From Streptomyces sp. NBC_01428 (GTDB lineage: Bacteria > Actinomycetota > Actinomycetes > Streptomycetales > Streptomycetaceae): DNA of 64,000 nt. Positions 43,874 to 51,742 of the stretch are shown in pieces. The translations under genes and the position numbers were made by a program. Location: the NCBI RefSeq assembly GCF_036231965.1, contig NZ_CP109499.1, positions 5,394,001 to 5,458,000 on the forward strand, in the 5' to 3' direction. Below the pieces are notes generated by a model, which saw nothing but the letters and a program-made list of their open reading frames with translations, did not search any database and was not told where the DNA came from. Every line of letters starts with the position of its first letter. Positions within the stretch are counted from its first letter, which is position 1.

Positions 43874-44941
43874 ATGACGACAGGTCGGCTCGGGCTGGGG
43901 GCACCTCCCAGCCGCCAGGCTGGGGGGCAAGCCGTGCCGCCGAACGCGGCCTATGCCGGGCAGGTCGTGCATTTTCCGGATCCTGTCCGGGCGGCCCGCC
44001 ATCCCAGGGGTGTGCGGATCGATGAGCACGGTTATCCCGACTTCTCCCTCTACGCGCGTGCTGCCGCGGAGATCGCCGAGCCCCCGGAGGGGTTCGGTGT
44101 CGACGAGTTGCGGCTGACGGACTATGTCTCGGCGAACGCGGCTCTGGCCGCGGCCGGGCACGATCTGTGGGACACGATCCCGTCGGTGGCGACGCCGCAC
44201 GGGTGGACGTGGCATCACGTGGCGGGGACCAGGCGGCTGGAGCTGGTGCCGGTCGAGGTCAAGGCGTTGTTGCGGCATCACGGTGGTGTGGCGACGACGG
44301 TCGTGGATCAGGACAAGCGGGGGACGCGGCCGTTGCAGGAGACGCGGCCCGCGCACTTCGGGTTGCCGAAGTCGTCGGTCGCGGTGACGGAGGAGCAGGT
44401 GCAGGGGGTCGAGGAGGAGCTCGGCTACCGGCTGCCGGGTGCCTATCGGTCGTTCCTGAAGGCCGCGGGCGGGTGTGCGCCGGTGGGTGCGGCGCTCGAC
44501 GCGGAGCTGGGTCTGCTGGTGGACCAGCCGTTCTTCACGGTGCGGGACGAGGCCGCGGTGAACGATCTGGTCTATGTCAACAAGTGTCTGCGCGACCATC
44601 TGACCAAGGACTACCTGGGTGTGGGGTTCGTGCAGGGTGGTCTGCTGGCGGTGAAGGTGAAGGGCGACCGGATCGGTTCGGTGTGGTTCTGCGCGTTCGA
44701 CGATGCCCGTGACCAGGACGCGTGGCCGCCGGCCGAGCGGGTGGAGCGGTTGCTGCTGCCGTGCGGTGAGGACTTCGACGCGTTCCTGTCCCGGCTCGCG
44801 GGCAATCCGCCGGAGCTGGAGACGGTGGCGAATCTGATGGTGGACGGCGGGTTCGCGTACGCGGTGTCCGTGGTGTCGGACTCCGAGGGGCCGGCGGATT
44901 CGGTGTCGTCGGTGTCCTCGGTGTCTTCGGTGGGGGAGTGA
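43874..44941 (+). CDS. WHH-type HNH nuclease domain fused to SUKH-1 (SMI1/KNR4) domain
   Basis: A 355-residue fusion. Residues about 45-170 hold ELRLTDYVSANAALAAAGH, then PHGWTWHHVAGTRRLELVP (W113-H114-H115) and RHHGG at 134-138, the WHH pattern of HNH/Endo VII-like toxin nucleases. Residues 173-310 (VTEEQVQGVEEELGYRLPGAYRSFL, NDLVYVNK, GSVWFCAFDD, FDAFLSRLAG) are SUKH-1, an immunity domain. The C-terminal tail is a Ser/Val repeat. ATG 43874 is chosen. The next gene starts 7 bases after the stop, so they form an operon. Having toxin and immunity types in one chain suggests an internally regulated protein. Confidence 0.83.
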   Translation: MTTGRLGLGAPPSRQAGGQAVPPNAAYAGQVVHFPDPVRAARHPRGVRIDEHGYPDFSLYARAAAEIAEPPEGFGVDELRLTDYVSANAALAAAGHDLWDTIPSVATPHGWTWHHVAGTRRLELVPVEVKALLRHHGGVATTVVDQDKRGTRPLQETRPAHFGLPKSSVAVTEEQVQGVEEELGYRLPGAYRSFLKAAGGCAPVGAALDAELGLLVDQPFFTVRDEAAVNDLVYVNKCLRDHLTKDYLGVGFVQGGLLAVKVKGDRIGSVWFCAFDDARDQDAWPPAERVERLLLPCGEDFDAFLSRLAGNPPELETVANLMVDGGFAYAVSVVSDSEGPADSVSSVSSVSSVGE

Positions 44942-44948
44942 GCTTGCG

Positions 44949-47816
44949 ATGGTGACGTTCGCGCAGGCGCAGGAGCGCGCCGAGGAGTGGATCAACGGGG
45001 ACGTGCCCGGGTACCAGCATCGTGAGGTGCGGGTGCGTGAGTTCGAACTCGGTTTCGTGGTGTGGGCGGAGGACCGGGCCGAGGGGCCGCGTTCCGACGG
45101 GGGCGCGCAGCGCCTGGTGATCGCCCGGGACAGCGGGGAGGCCACGTTGTGGCCCGCGCTGCCGGTGGGTGAGGTCATCCGCCGGTATGAGGAGGAGTAC
45201 GGGGGTCCGGACGGTGCTCCCGAGCCGGCGCCGGAGCCTCCGGCGCGGGTGGATCTGAATCAGACGTCGTTCTTGCTGAGTCCTCCGGAGTGGTTGCAGG
45301 AGGCCGCGGACCGGATGGGTATTCCGGACCGGCGTGCGGGTGCGGGTGCGTCGGACGGTGCGGGATCGCGTCCGGCTGCGGCTGCGGCTGCGGCTTCGTC
45401 GGGTGACGGGTCCGTGAACGGTGCTTCGGGGGACGGGAGTTCGCTTCCGGGTGCATCGGGACATTCGGGGGCGCACGGTGTTCCGTCCACGCCGGGGGCG
45501 CACGCTGCTTCCTCGCCGTCGGCTCCGGTTCCGCCGCCCGCCGACGCGCCGGCCACTCCGCCGCCGGGTGTGCCGTCCGCTCCCGGTGGTGCCACGCCGT
45601 GGCCGGCCGCCGCGAGCGCCGACGACGCGGATCCGGGCCTGCGGGACACGACGCCGGGAGTGCCCGCCGACGCGACGCCGTGGGCCGGGACGGACACGAA
45701 CGCCGACGCGGGGGACGACCGTTCCGTACCGCTGCCGGCGACCGTGTTCGCGCCGCCGCTGACCGGCTCCGACGATTCCGGCACCCCGCCGCCCGCCTCG
45801 CTGCCGGAGGCCAAGACGGCCCTGATGTCCGGGGGCAGCCGGCTTCCGCGCACGGCCATGGCCCCGAAGGTCGAACAGCCCGGCCCGGGTGCGCCGTCCG
45901 GTGACGCGCAGGGACACGGCGAGCCTTCGGGCCCGCCGCCGGCGCCCTCGTACGGCTATCCGCAGGGTCCCGGTGCCGGTCCCGGTACGCAGCCTCCCGG
46001 TGCGCCCGTTCCCGGCGGTCCGCAGGGGACGCCGCCCGCGTACGGGTTCCCGCACGGGCCCGGCACGCCGCCGCCCGCCGCTCCGCAGGCTCCGGGTGCT
46101 CCCGGCACGCCGCCCGCGGCGCCGGCACGGCCGCTGCCGCCGCACGCCGGTGACATCGCCGACGCCGCGACGAGCAAGGCCCAGCCGCCGCGCGGGGCCC
46201 GCGCGGCCGGGTCGGGGACGCCGCATCCGCCGAGCGCTCCGGGTGTGCCGGGCGCACGGCCGGGCAGCGTTCCGCCGCCGGCCGGGCCCGGCGCTCCCGG
46301 TGCCCCCGCGGGCGGGTACGTGCCGACGAGTCTCGTCCCGCAGCTCGGCCCCGAGGGGCCGGAGGGTCCCGTGGGTCCGCCGGGCGCACCCCGGCCCCCG
46401 GCCGCCACGCCTCCGGGTGACGGGGTGCACCACGCCGCGACCATGCTGGCGGGGCCCGCGGTGGGCGGTCCGGGCGCTCCGCAGGCGCCGGGCGCACCCG
46501 GTGCTCCGGGTGCTCCCTGGCAGCAGCAGAACGGTCCCGGCGCGCCGAACTCGCCGGGTGGTACGCCTCCGGGTGACGGTGTGCACCATGCCGCGACGAT
46601 GCTCGCCGGGCCCCCCGTCGGTGGTCCGGGCGCGCCGCAGCCGCCGGGTGCTCCCGGTGCGCCGCAGCCTCCCGGCGGTATGCCCCCGGGCGGGGCGCAC
46701 CACGCGGCGACGGTGTTCGGGGGTCCGCCGGTCGGTGGCCCCGGGGCGCCGCTCCCGCCGCAGGCTCCCGGCACGCCGCCGGGTGGGCCGGGGCCGTTGC
46801 CCGGTCAGCAGCCGCCGGCGTACGGCTATCCGCAGGCGGCGCAGCCGACCGTCGGGCCCGGCTACCAGGCGGTGTTGCGCTACCGCGCGCAGGACGGTTC
46901 GGAGCAGCAGCTGATCCGCCGGTCCGCGCCGGGCACCCCGCACCCGGAGTGGCAGATCCTGCACGAGCTGCGTGCGATGAACGTGCCGCCGCAGCAGGTG
47001 CTGGAGCTGCACACGGAGCTGGAGTCCTGTGAACTGCCGGGTGCGTACTGCGCGCGGATGATCCGGGAGACCTGGCCGCAGGCGCGGATCACGAGCATCG
47101 CTCCGTACGGCACCGACCATGCGAGCCGGCAGCAGGGAATGCATCAACTCCTGGCTCATCAGGGCGAGTTGCACCAGGTGGCGGACGGGCCCGCGCGTCC
47201 CGCGCCGGTCCGGGCGCCGATCCCGCCGGTGCATCCCGTGCCGCCGGTCCCGCCGGAGGCGATCGGGCAGGAGCTGGCTGCCGCGTTCGGGCCGGGTGTG
47301 TTCCGGTTCGACCAGGGCGCCGTGTCGCGGCAGGGGGTGCCCGACATCGTGGCGCACACCCTGGTCGTGGCCGGACTGCCGCTCGACATGGGGCCGTTCT
47401 TCTGGGCGCAGGCCCAGCCGGGCCGGCCCGTGCCGACGCTCGCCGAGCTGGCGCAGGAGCGCGGGGTGGCGGCCGGTCCCGACGCGGGTTCGTACCTCGT
47501 CATGGGCAGCGACTTCGGCAAGGCGATCTGTGTCCAGTACGGCACGGCGAACATCGTCGCGGTGCCGGTGGAGGCCGGTCCGGGCGGTGCTCCGGTGCCC
47601 CCGCAGTTCGTGAACACGGGGCTGCCCGAGTTCGCGCGCTGCCTGGGTCTGCTGGGCCGGATGTGGCGGCTGCGGTTCGGGCTCAACCAGGAGCAGGCGG
47701 GCCGCTGGACCGTCGACTTCCAGGCCCAGCTCGCCGCGCTCGACCCCGCGGCGCTCGGTTCGCCCGAGAGCTGGTGGTCGGTCCTGCTGGAGCAGATGTG
47801 GGACGGACTCCTGTAG
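44949..47816 (+). CDS. YrhB-like / Pro-Gly-Ala linker / XOO_2897-like deaminase / SUKH-4 fusion
   Basis: A 955-residue multidomain protein. Residues 1-85 (FAQAQERAEEWING, REFELGFVVWAEDR) resemble YrhB/Imm35 immunity domains. Residues about 90-630 are a Pro/Gly/Ala-rich linker with three HHAAT units (near residues 490, 541 and 583). Residues 633-725 form a deaminase: HPEW (His665-x-Glu667) and ESCELPGAYC (Cys694, Cys701), as in XOO_2897-type toxins. Residues 770-955 (FGPGVFRFDQ, GLPLDMGPFFW, YLVMGSDFGKAICV, WWSVLLEQMWDGLL) are SUKH-4. The gene is downstream of the WHH-SUKH-1 gene and ends at a strong terminator. Confidence 0.8.
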   Translation: MVTFAQAQERAEEWINGDVPGYQHREVRVREFELGFVVWAEDRAEGPRSDGGAQRLVIARDSGEATLWPALPVGEVIRRYEEEYGGPDGAPEPAPEPPARVDLNQTSFLLSPPEWLQEAADRMGIPDRRAGAGASDGAGSRPAAAAAAASSGDGSVNGASGDGSSLPGASGHSGAHGVPSTPGAHAASSPSAPVPPPADAPATPPPGVPSAPGGATPWPAAASADDADPGLRDTTPGVPADATPWAGTDTNADAGDDRSVPLPATVFAPPLTGSDDSGTPPPASLPEAKTALMSGGSRLPRTAMAPKVEQPGPGAPSGDAQGHGEPSGPPPAPSYGYPQGPGAGPGTQPPGAPVPGGPQGTPPAYGFPHGPGTPPPAAPQAPGAPGTPPAAPARPLPPHAGDIADAATSKAQPPRGARAAGSGTPHPPSAPGVPGARPGSVPPPAGPGAPGAPAGGYVPTSLVPQLGPEGPEGPVGPPGAPRPPAATPPGDGVHHAATMLAGPAVGGPGAPQAPGAPGAPGAPWQQQNGPGAPNSPGGTPPGDGVHHAATMLAGPPVGGPGAPQPPGAPGAPQPPGGMPPGGAHHAATVFGGPPVGGPGAPLPPQAPGTPPGGPGPLPGQQPPAYGYPQAAQPTVGPGYQAVLRYRAQDGSEQQLIRRSAPGTPHPEWQILHELRAMNVPPQQVLELHTELESCELPGAYCARMIRETWPQARITSIAPYGTDHASRQQGMHQLLAHQGELHQVADGPARPAPVRAPIPPVHPVPPVPPEAIGQELAAAFGPGVFRFDQGAVSRQGVPDIVAHTLVVAGLPLDMGPFFWAQAQPGRPVPTLAELAQERGVAAGPDAGSYLVMGSDFGKAICVQYGTANIVAVPVEAGPGGAPVPPQFVNTGLPEFARCLGLLGRMWRLRFGLNQEQAGRWTVDFQAQLAALDPAALGSPESWWSVLLEQMWDGLL

Positions 47817-47875
47817 CCGCGATGCGGAGGTAGGGGAACAGCGGGGCGGCGGCAGGGCCGCTGCGGAGAACGGTC

Positions 47876-47908
47876 GAGGCGCCCGCCCGGTGACGGGGCG
47901 GGCGCCTC
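47876..47908 (+). terminator. Terminator of the toxin/immunity operon
   Basis: A perfect 13-bp stem (47876-47888 with 47896-47908) with a 7-base loop lies 60 bases after the SUKH-4 gene. Confidence 0.75.
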
Positions 47909-48258
47909 GTCGTGTGTGCGGGCGTTCCGGCCCGACGCGTTCGCGTTCCCCTCCCGTCCCGTCTTGTCCCGTCCCGTCTTGTCCCGTCCGGTCCCGGCCT
48001 GTCCGGTCCGGGGCGGGGTTCAGGGGCGTGCGGTGTGATGGGGCGCGTCCGTCCGGGGGTCCGTACGAAGGGTCGGGTGCCCCCTTTCCGTGCCCGGCGC
48101 GCCGCCCCCCGCGGGCTCCTGACCTCAAATGACGCGTGAACGACCCCTTCACGTCCGAACCTGCGGGCGGAGTGTCGCGTTATGAACACTTCCGTGTGAT
48201 CCATCAAGATGTGCGCCAAATCGTCATTTTGTGTGGGTCGGCGGAGAGGGGTCAAAGG
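47909..48258. repeat. Intergenic: GTCCCGTC tandem repeats and probable promoter
   Basis: The gap has no gene. At 47950-47999 a unit like GTCCCGTCTTGTCCC recurs three times or so. The DivIVA-like gene's promoter should lie after about 48110, where the row at 48181-48240 is unusually AT-rich. Confidence 0.4.
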
Positions 48259-49146
48259 ATGAGCAGCACATCGGTGTCGCCGCACGGCTTCGTGGCCGTA
48301 CGGGGACGTGGTTACCGTCCCGAACAGGTCGACGCGTACGCCGCGGCGCTCTCCGCGGACCGCGACGCCGCCTGGGAGCGGGCCGCCCGGCTGACCGTGC
48401 TGGAGAAGGAGATGGAGGCCGAGGCGGAGCGGATGCGGGAGACCGTGGCCGGGCTCGTCCCGCAGACGTACGACGAACTCGGTGAGCGGGCCCGGCGGAT
48501 CTTCGAGCTCGGCGAGGAGGAGGCCGAGGCGCTGCGCGAGGCGGCGCGGCAGGGGGTCCGCTCGGCGCTGGAGGAGACAGAGGCGGCGGACCGCGCGGTA
48601 CGGGAGGCGGCACAGGCCTACGCCGACGAGGTGTGCGGCGAGGCCGAGGAGCGCGCCCGGCAACGGCTGCTCGCCGCACGGGCCGAGGCCGACGACGTAC
48701 GGATCTCCGCGCGGCGCGAGGTCAAGGAGAACCGGGGCGAGGCCCTGGCCGGGCTGCGCGAGGTGCGCCGGCGGACCGAGGGGCTCCTCGTCGAGCAGGA
48801 GAAGGAGCAGGCGGTGCGCTGGGCGGAGGCCGAACGGGCCGCCGTCGAACGGGAGGCCGCGTTCGAGGCGCACCACGAGGACCGGGTGGCCCGCGCCGAG
48901 GCCGCGCTCGCCGAGGCCGGCCGGGCCCTCGCCGAGGCGGAGGAGTCGGACCGGCGCCGGCAGGACGAGGCGGAGGTGCGGGCGGCCGAGGTGATCGCCG
49001 AGGCGCGGGTCCGCGAGGACCGGATCGCCCGCGAGACCGAGCGGGTGCTGCGTGAGCACGGGGAGCGGTGGGACGACGTACGGGCCCACATGGACCACGT
49101 ACGCAGCAGCCTCATGTCCCTGACGGGCCGCGCCCCCGTCGAGTAG
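48259..49146 (+). CDS. DivIVA-like coiled-coil protein (often annotated cellulose-binding protein)
   Basis: A 295-residue protein. The N-terminus has GFVAVRGRGYRPEQVDAYAAAL, matching the DivIVA-like G-Y-x-x-x-Q-V-D-x-Y segment. The remainder is almost wholly heptad-rich coiled coil of Glu/Ala/Arg (EKEMEAEAERMRE, ARRIFELGEEEAEALREAA), with no membrane segment. Actinobacterial relatives organise polar growth or cytoskeletal scaffolds; this role is inferred. ATG 48259 has GGAGAGGGG upstream. It converges on the symporter with 20 bases between. Confidence 0.8.
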   Translation: MSSTSVSPHGFVAVRGRGYRPEQVDAYAAALSADRDAAWERAARLTVLEKEMEAEAERMRETVAGLVPQTYDELGERARRIFELGEEEAEALREAARQGVRSALEETEAADRAVREAAQAYADEVCGEAEERARQRLLAARAEADDVRISARREVKENRGEALAGLREVRRRTEGLLVEQEKEQAVRWAEAERAAVEREAAFEAHHEDRVARAEAALAEAGRALAEAEESDRRRQDEAEVRAAEVIAEARVREDRIARETERVLREHGERWDDVRAHMDHVRSSLMSLTGRAPVE

Positions 49147-49167
49147 GCCCGCCCCGCTGCGGCACCC

Positions 49168-50805
49168 TCACCTCCCCCGGCGCACGGCCCCCGCCAGGAT
49201 CCAGCCCTCCACCGCCTCGTACTGCCGGCGCTGTTCCTCGGCCTTGCGGCGGCCCGAGACCACCGTGCCGAGCCAGCCGTAGGCGAAGCCCAGCGGGATC
49301 GAGACGATGCCCGTGGTGGTGAACGGGAACCAGTTGAGGTCGGCGTCCGGGAAGGCCGCGGCGGGGGAGCCGGAGACGAGGTTGGTGCCGGGCATGAGGA
49401 GGAGGACCGTGAGGGTGCCGCCGATGAGGGTGGCGAGCAGGCCGGTGCGGGTGTAGCGGCGCCAGAAGAGGCTGTAGATCAGCGCGGGCGCGATCGCGGA
49501 GGCGCCGAGGCAGAACGACAGCGTGACCAGCGGCTGCAGGCTGCGGTGCTGGACGAGGGTGGCGAGCAGGATGGCCGGCCCGCCCACCGCCAGCGCGGAG
49601 ACGCGGGCGAGGAGCATCTCGCGGCGCGGGGAGAGCTCGTCGCCGCGGCGGCGGCCCCGGAAGAACCGGCTGTGCGCGAACACGTCGTGGGCCAGGGAGT
49701 TGGCGCAGGCCAGGATCATCCCGGCGACGGAGGCGAGCAGGGTCAGGAAGATCGCCGTCGTGACCGTGGTGAAGAGCAGGGTCTCGGCGGTGGAGACGGA
49801 CGCGCCGAACACGGCCCGGGACCCCAGCAGATAGGCCGTGTTGCCCTGCGGGTCGCCCGCGACGATCACGTCCCGCCCGACGAGGGCGGTGGCCCCGAAA
49901 CCGATCACGCTGATGACGAGGACGAACAGGGCCACGCACGGCACCGCCCAGGACAGCGAGCGGCGCACCTGCCGGGCGCTGCCGGCCGTGTACATGCGCA
50001 TGGTGACGTGCGGGAGGCAGGCGCCGCCGAGGACGACCGTCAGCTCCGAAGTGATCATGTCCAGGCGGGGGTTGGAGCCGCCCGCGAACTGGAGCCCGGA
50101 GTGGAGGTAGGCGGCGCCGGCACCGCTGTTCGCGGCGGCGCTGTCGAGGAGCGCGCCGGGGTTCCAGTCGAAGCGGTTCAGGACGAGGGCGGCGACCACG
50201 GCGCCCGAGCCGAGCAGCATCACGATCTTCAGGATCTGGATGAGGGCGGTGCCCTTCATGCCGCCGATCGCCGCGTAACTGATCATCAGGGCGCCCAGGC
50301 CGATGACGCAGCCGGTCTTCAGGGAGTCGCTGGAGAAGCCGAGGATGAAGGCCAGCAGGTCGCCGGCGCCCGCGAGTTGGACGAGCATCAGCGGCAGCAG
50401 CGCGACGATGGTCACCGCGCAGGCCGTGTTGCGGACGGCGCGGCCGGGGGTGCGGCGGGTGAGGGCGTCGCCCATGGTGAACCGGCCCGCGTTGCGCAGG
50501 GGTTCGGCCAGCAGGAACATCAGGAGCATCAGGGACAGGGCGGTGCTCAGGGCGAGGACGACGCCGTCGTAGCCGGCCAGGGCGATGACGCCGCCGGTGC
50601 CGAGGACGGTCGCCGCGGAGATGTAGTCGCCGGCGATCGCGAGGCCGTTGCGCATCGGGGAGAGCGATCCGTACCCGGTGTAGAACTCGTCGAGGTCGTC
50701 GCGGTCCGGGCCCGTCATCACGCACAGCAGGAGCGTGATCGTGGCCACGGCGGTGAACGCCACCAGCGACATCGTCTGCGCGGAACTGCTGAACCCGGTC
50801 ATCAT
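49168..50805 (-). CDS. Cation:carboxylate symporter, ActP-like (SSS family)
   Basis: A 545-residue protein with 13-14 spans. DEFYTGYGSLSPMRNGLAIAGDYISAATVLG, GKAL... type GRFTMGDALTRR, and FGVGASVSTAETLLF-like segments match acetate/monocarboxylate permeases such as ActP. ATG 50805 overlaps the DUF485 stop (ATGA), and the second ATG at 50802 also fits. The frame is open far upstream but that is the DUF485 region in another frame. Substrate is inferred: acetate, pyruvate or a similar acid. Confidence 0.87.
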   Translation of the reverse strand: MMTGFSSSAQTMSLVAFTAVATITLLLCVMTGPDRDDLDEFYTGYGSLSPMRNGLAIAGDYISAATVLGTGGVIALAGYDGVVLALSTALSLMLLMFLLAEPLRNAGRFTMGDALTRRTPGRAVRNTACAVTIVALLPLMLVQLAGAGDLLAFILGFSSDSLKTGCVIGLGALMISYAAIGGMKGTALIQILKIVMLLGSGAVVAALVLNRFDWNPGALLDSAAANSGAGAAYLHSGLQFAGGSNPRLDMITSELTVVLGGACLPHVTMRMYTAGSARQVRRSLSWAVPCVALFVLVISVIGFGATALVGRDVIVAGDPQGNTAYLLGSRAVFGASVSTAETLLFTTVTTAIFLTLLASVAGMILACANSLAHDVFAHSRFFRGRRRGDELSPRREMLLARVSALAVGGPAILLATLVQHRSLQPLVTLSFCLGASAIAPALIYSLFWRRYTRTGLLATLIGGTLTVLLLMPGTNLVSGSPAAAFPDADLNWFPFTTTGIVSIPLGFAYGWLGTVVSGRRKAEEQRRQYEAVEGWILAGAVRRGR

Positions 50806-51383
50806 GCCGCCTCCCGCCGTGCGTCCAGTTCGGCCTGTCTGCGGATCCGGTCGGCGATCGGGTCGACGCTCCGGCGCGCGGTGTGCTCGTACAGCCCGAT
50901 CGCCAGGCAGGTCACGGGGACCTGGAGCAGACCGAGGAGCAGTCCGGTCGACAGTCCGCCGGACACGGTGCTCGTCATGAGCGACGGGGCGAACGCCGAC
51001 AGGACGAGGAAGAGGGTGAAGTAGCCGAGCGCGGTGAGGGTCGCGACGCGGCGCTGCCGGCGGTAGGCGCCGCGCAGCACGCGGATGTCGCTGTGCTGTC
51101 CGAGCGCGCGATGGCGCGGCCTGCGCGGCGGGGCCGGCTCGGGCGGCTGCGGCCGGGGCTGCCAGGGATAGGTCAGGTGCGGCTGGTCCGGTTGGTACGG
51201 CTGCTGCGGGGGCCGTGCCCGAGGCGGCTGGTACGGGGGATAGGCGGGGTAGGAGGGGTCTCCCTGCGGCGGGGGAGGCGGGGTCTGGGGACTCTGGTCG
51301 TACGGCCGGTTCTGCCGGTACGGGTGCTGCGGGTGCTGCTGATGTGGCCTTGGGTGCTCGGGGGACGAGAATGCGTCGGGCAT
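50802..51383 (-). CDS. DUF485 membrane protein, symporter partner
   Basis: A 193-residue protein. The first about 100 residues are Pro/Gln/Tyr-rich (YRQNRPYDQSPQTPPPPP). DUF485 follows: LRGAYRRQRRVATLTALGYFTLFLVLSAFAPSLM and a second span, LLGLLQVPVTCLAIGLYEHTARRSVDP. DUF485 proteins (YjcH in E. coli) pair with ActP-like symporters. ATG 51383 follows AAGGAGA at 6 bases. Its stop overlaps the symporter start. Confidence 0.88.
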   Translation of the reverse strand: MPDAFSSPEHPRPHQQHPQHPYRQNRPYDQSPQTPPPPPQGDPSYPAYPPYQPPRARPPQQPYQPDQPHLTYPWQPRPQPPEPAPPRRPRHRALGQHSDIRVLRGAYRRQRRVATLTALGYFTLFLVLSAFAPSLMTSTVSGGLSTGLLLGLLQVPVTCLAIGLYEHTARRSVDPIADRIRRQAELDARREAA

Positions 51384-51742
51384 CCCGGTTCTCCTTGCGT
51401 GGCTCGGGTCCGGTGCGGGGACCGCAGGGAGCTGGGGGGTGAGCAGCGCACGCTACTCGTAGGTAGCTCGCGTGCGTAGCGGTTTGACCGAACTGGTCGG
51501 TCGGTACGCGCTTACTTCGGTGACCTGGGGTGTTACCCGCGTTCACCTGTGGAGTTCCGCCGGAGTTCCGGAGGGGTTTCGCAGGACGTCACGTGGGGGA
51601 CTGGAGTGCACCCCGTGACGGATGGGATGTGAACGCGCTTTCTCCGGGCGCGGGCGGTGCCGGGTCCGGCGGTTCCTCGACGGGCCTGTGCGCGCCGGTG
51701 TCCGGGCCCCCGTTCCCGGCCGCGGGCGGTGCCGGCCCGCGG
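51384..51742. promoter_or_regulatory. Intergenic region upstream of the DUF485-symporter operon
   Basis: No gene is seen. This must hold the leftward promoter of the DUF485-symporter unit and the end of the MFS transcript. GCGGGCGGTGCCGG recurs at 51650-51663 and 51722-51735. Confidence 0.4.

Noticed and set aside
44577..48152. 1191-residue leftward open frame opposite the SUKH-4 gene
   Set aside because: Arg/Gly/His-rich shadow of a gene with strong domains on the other strand.
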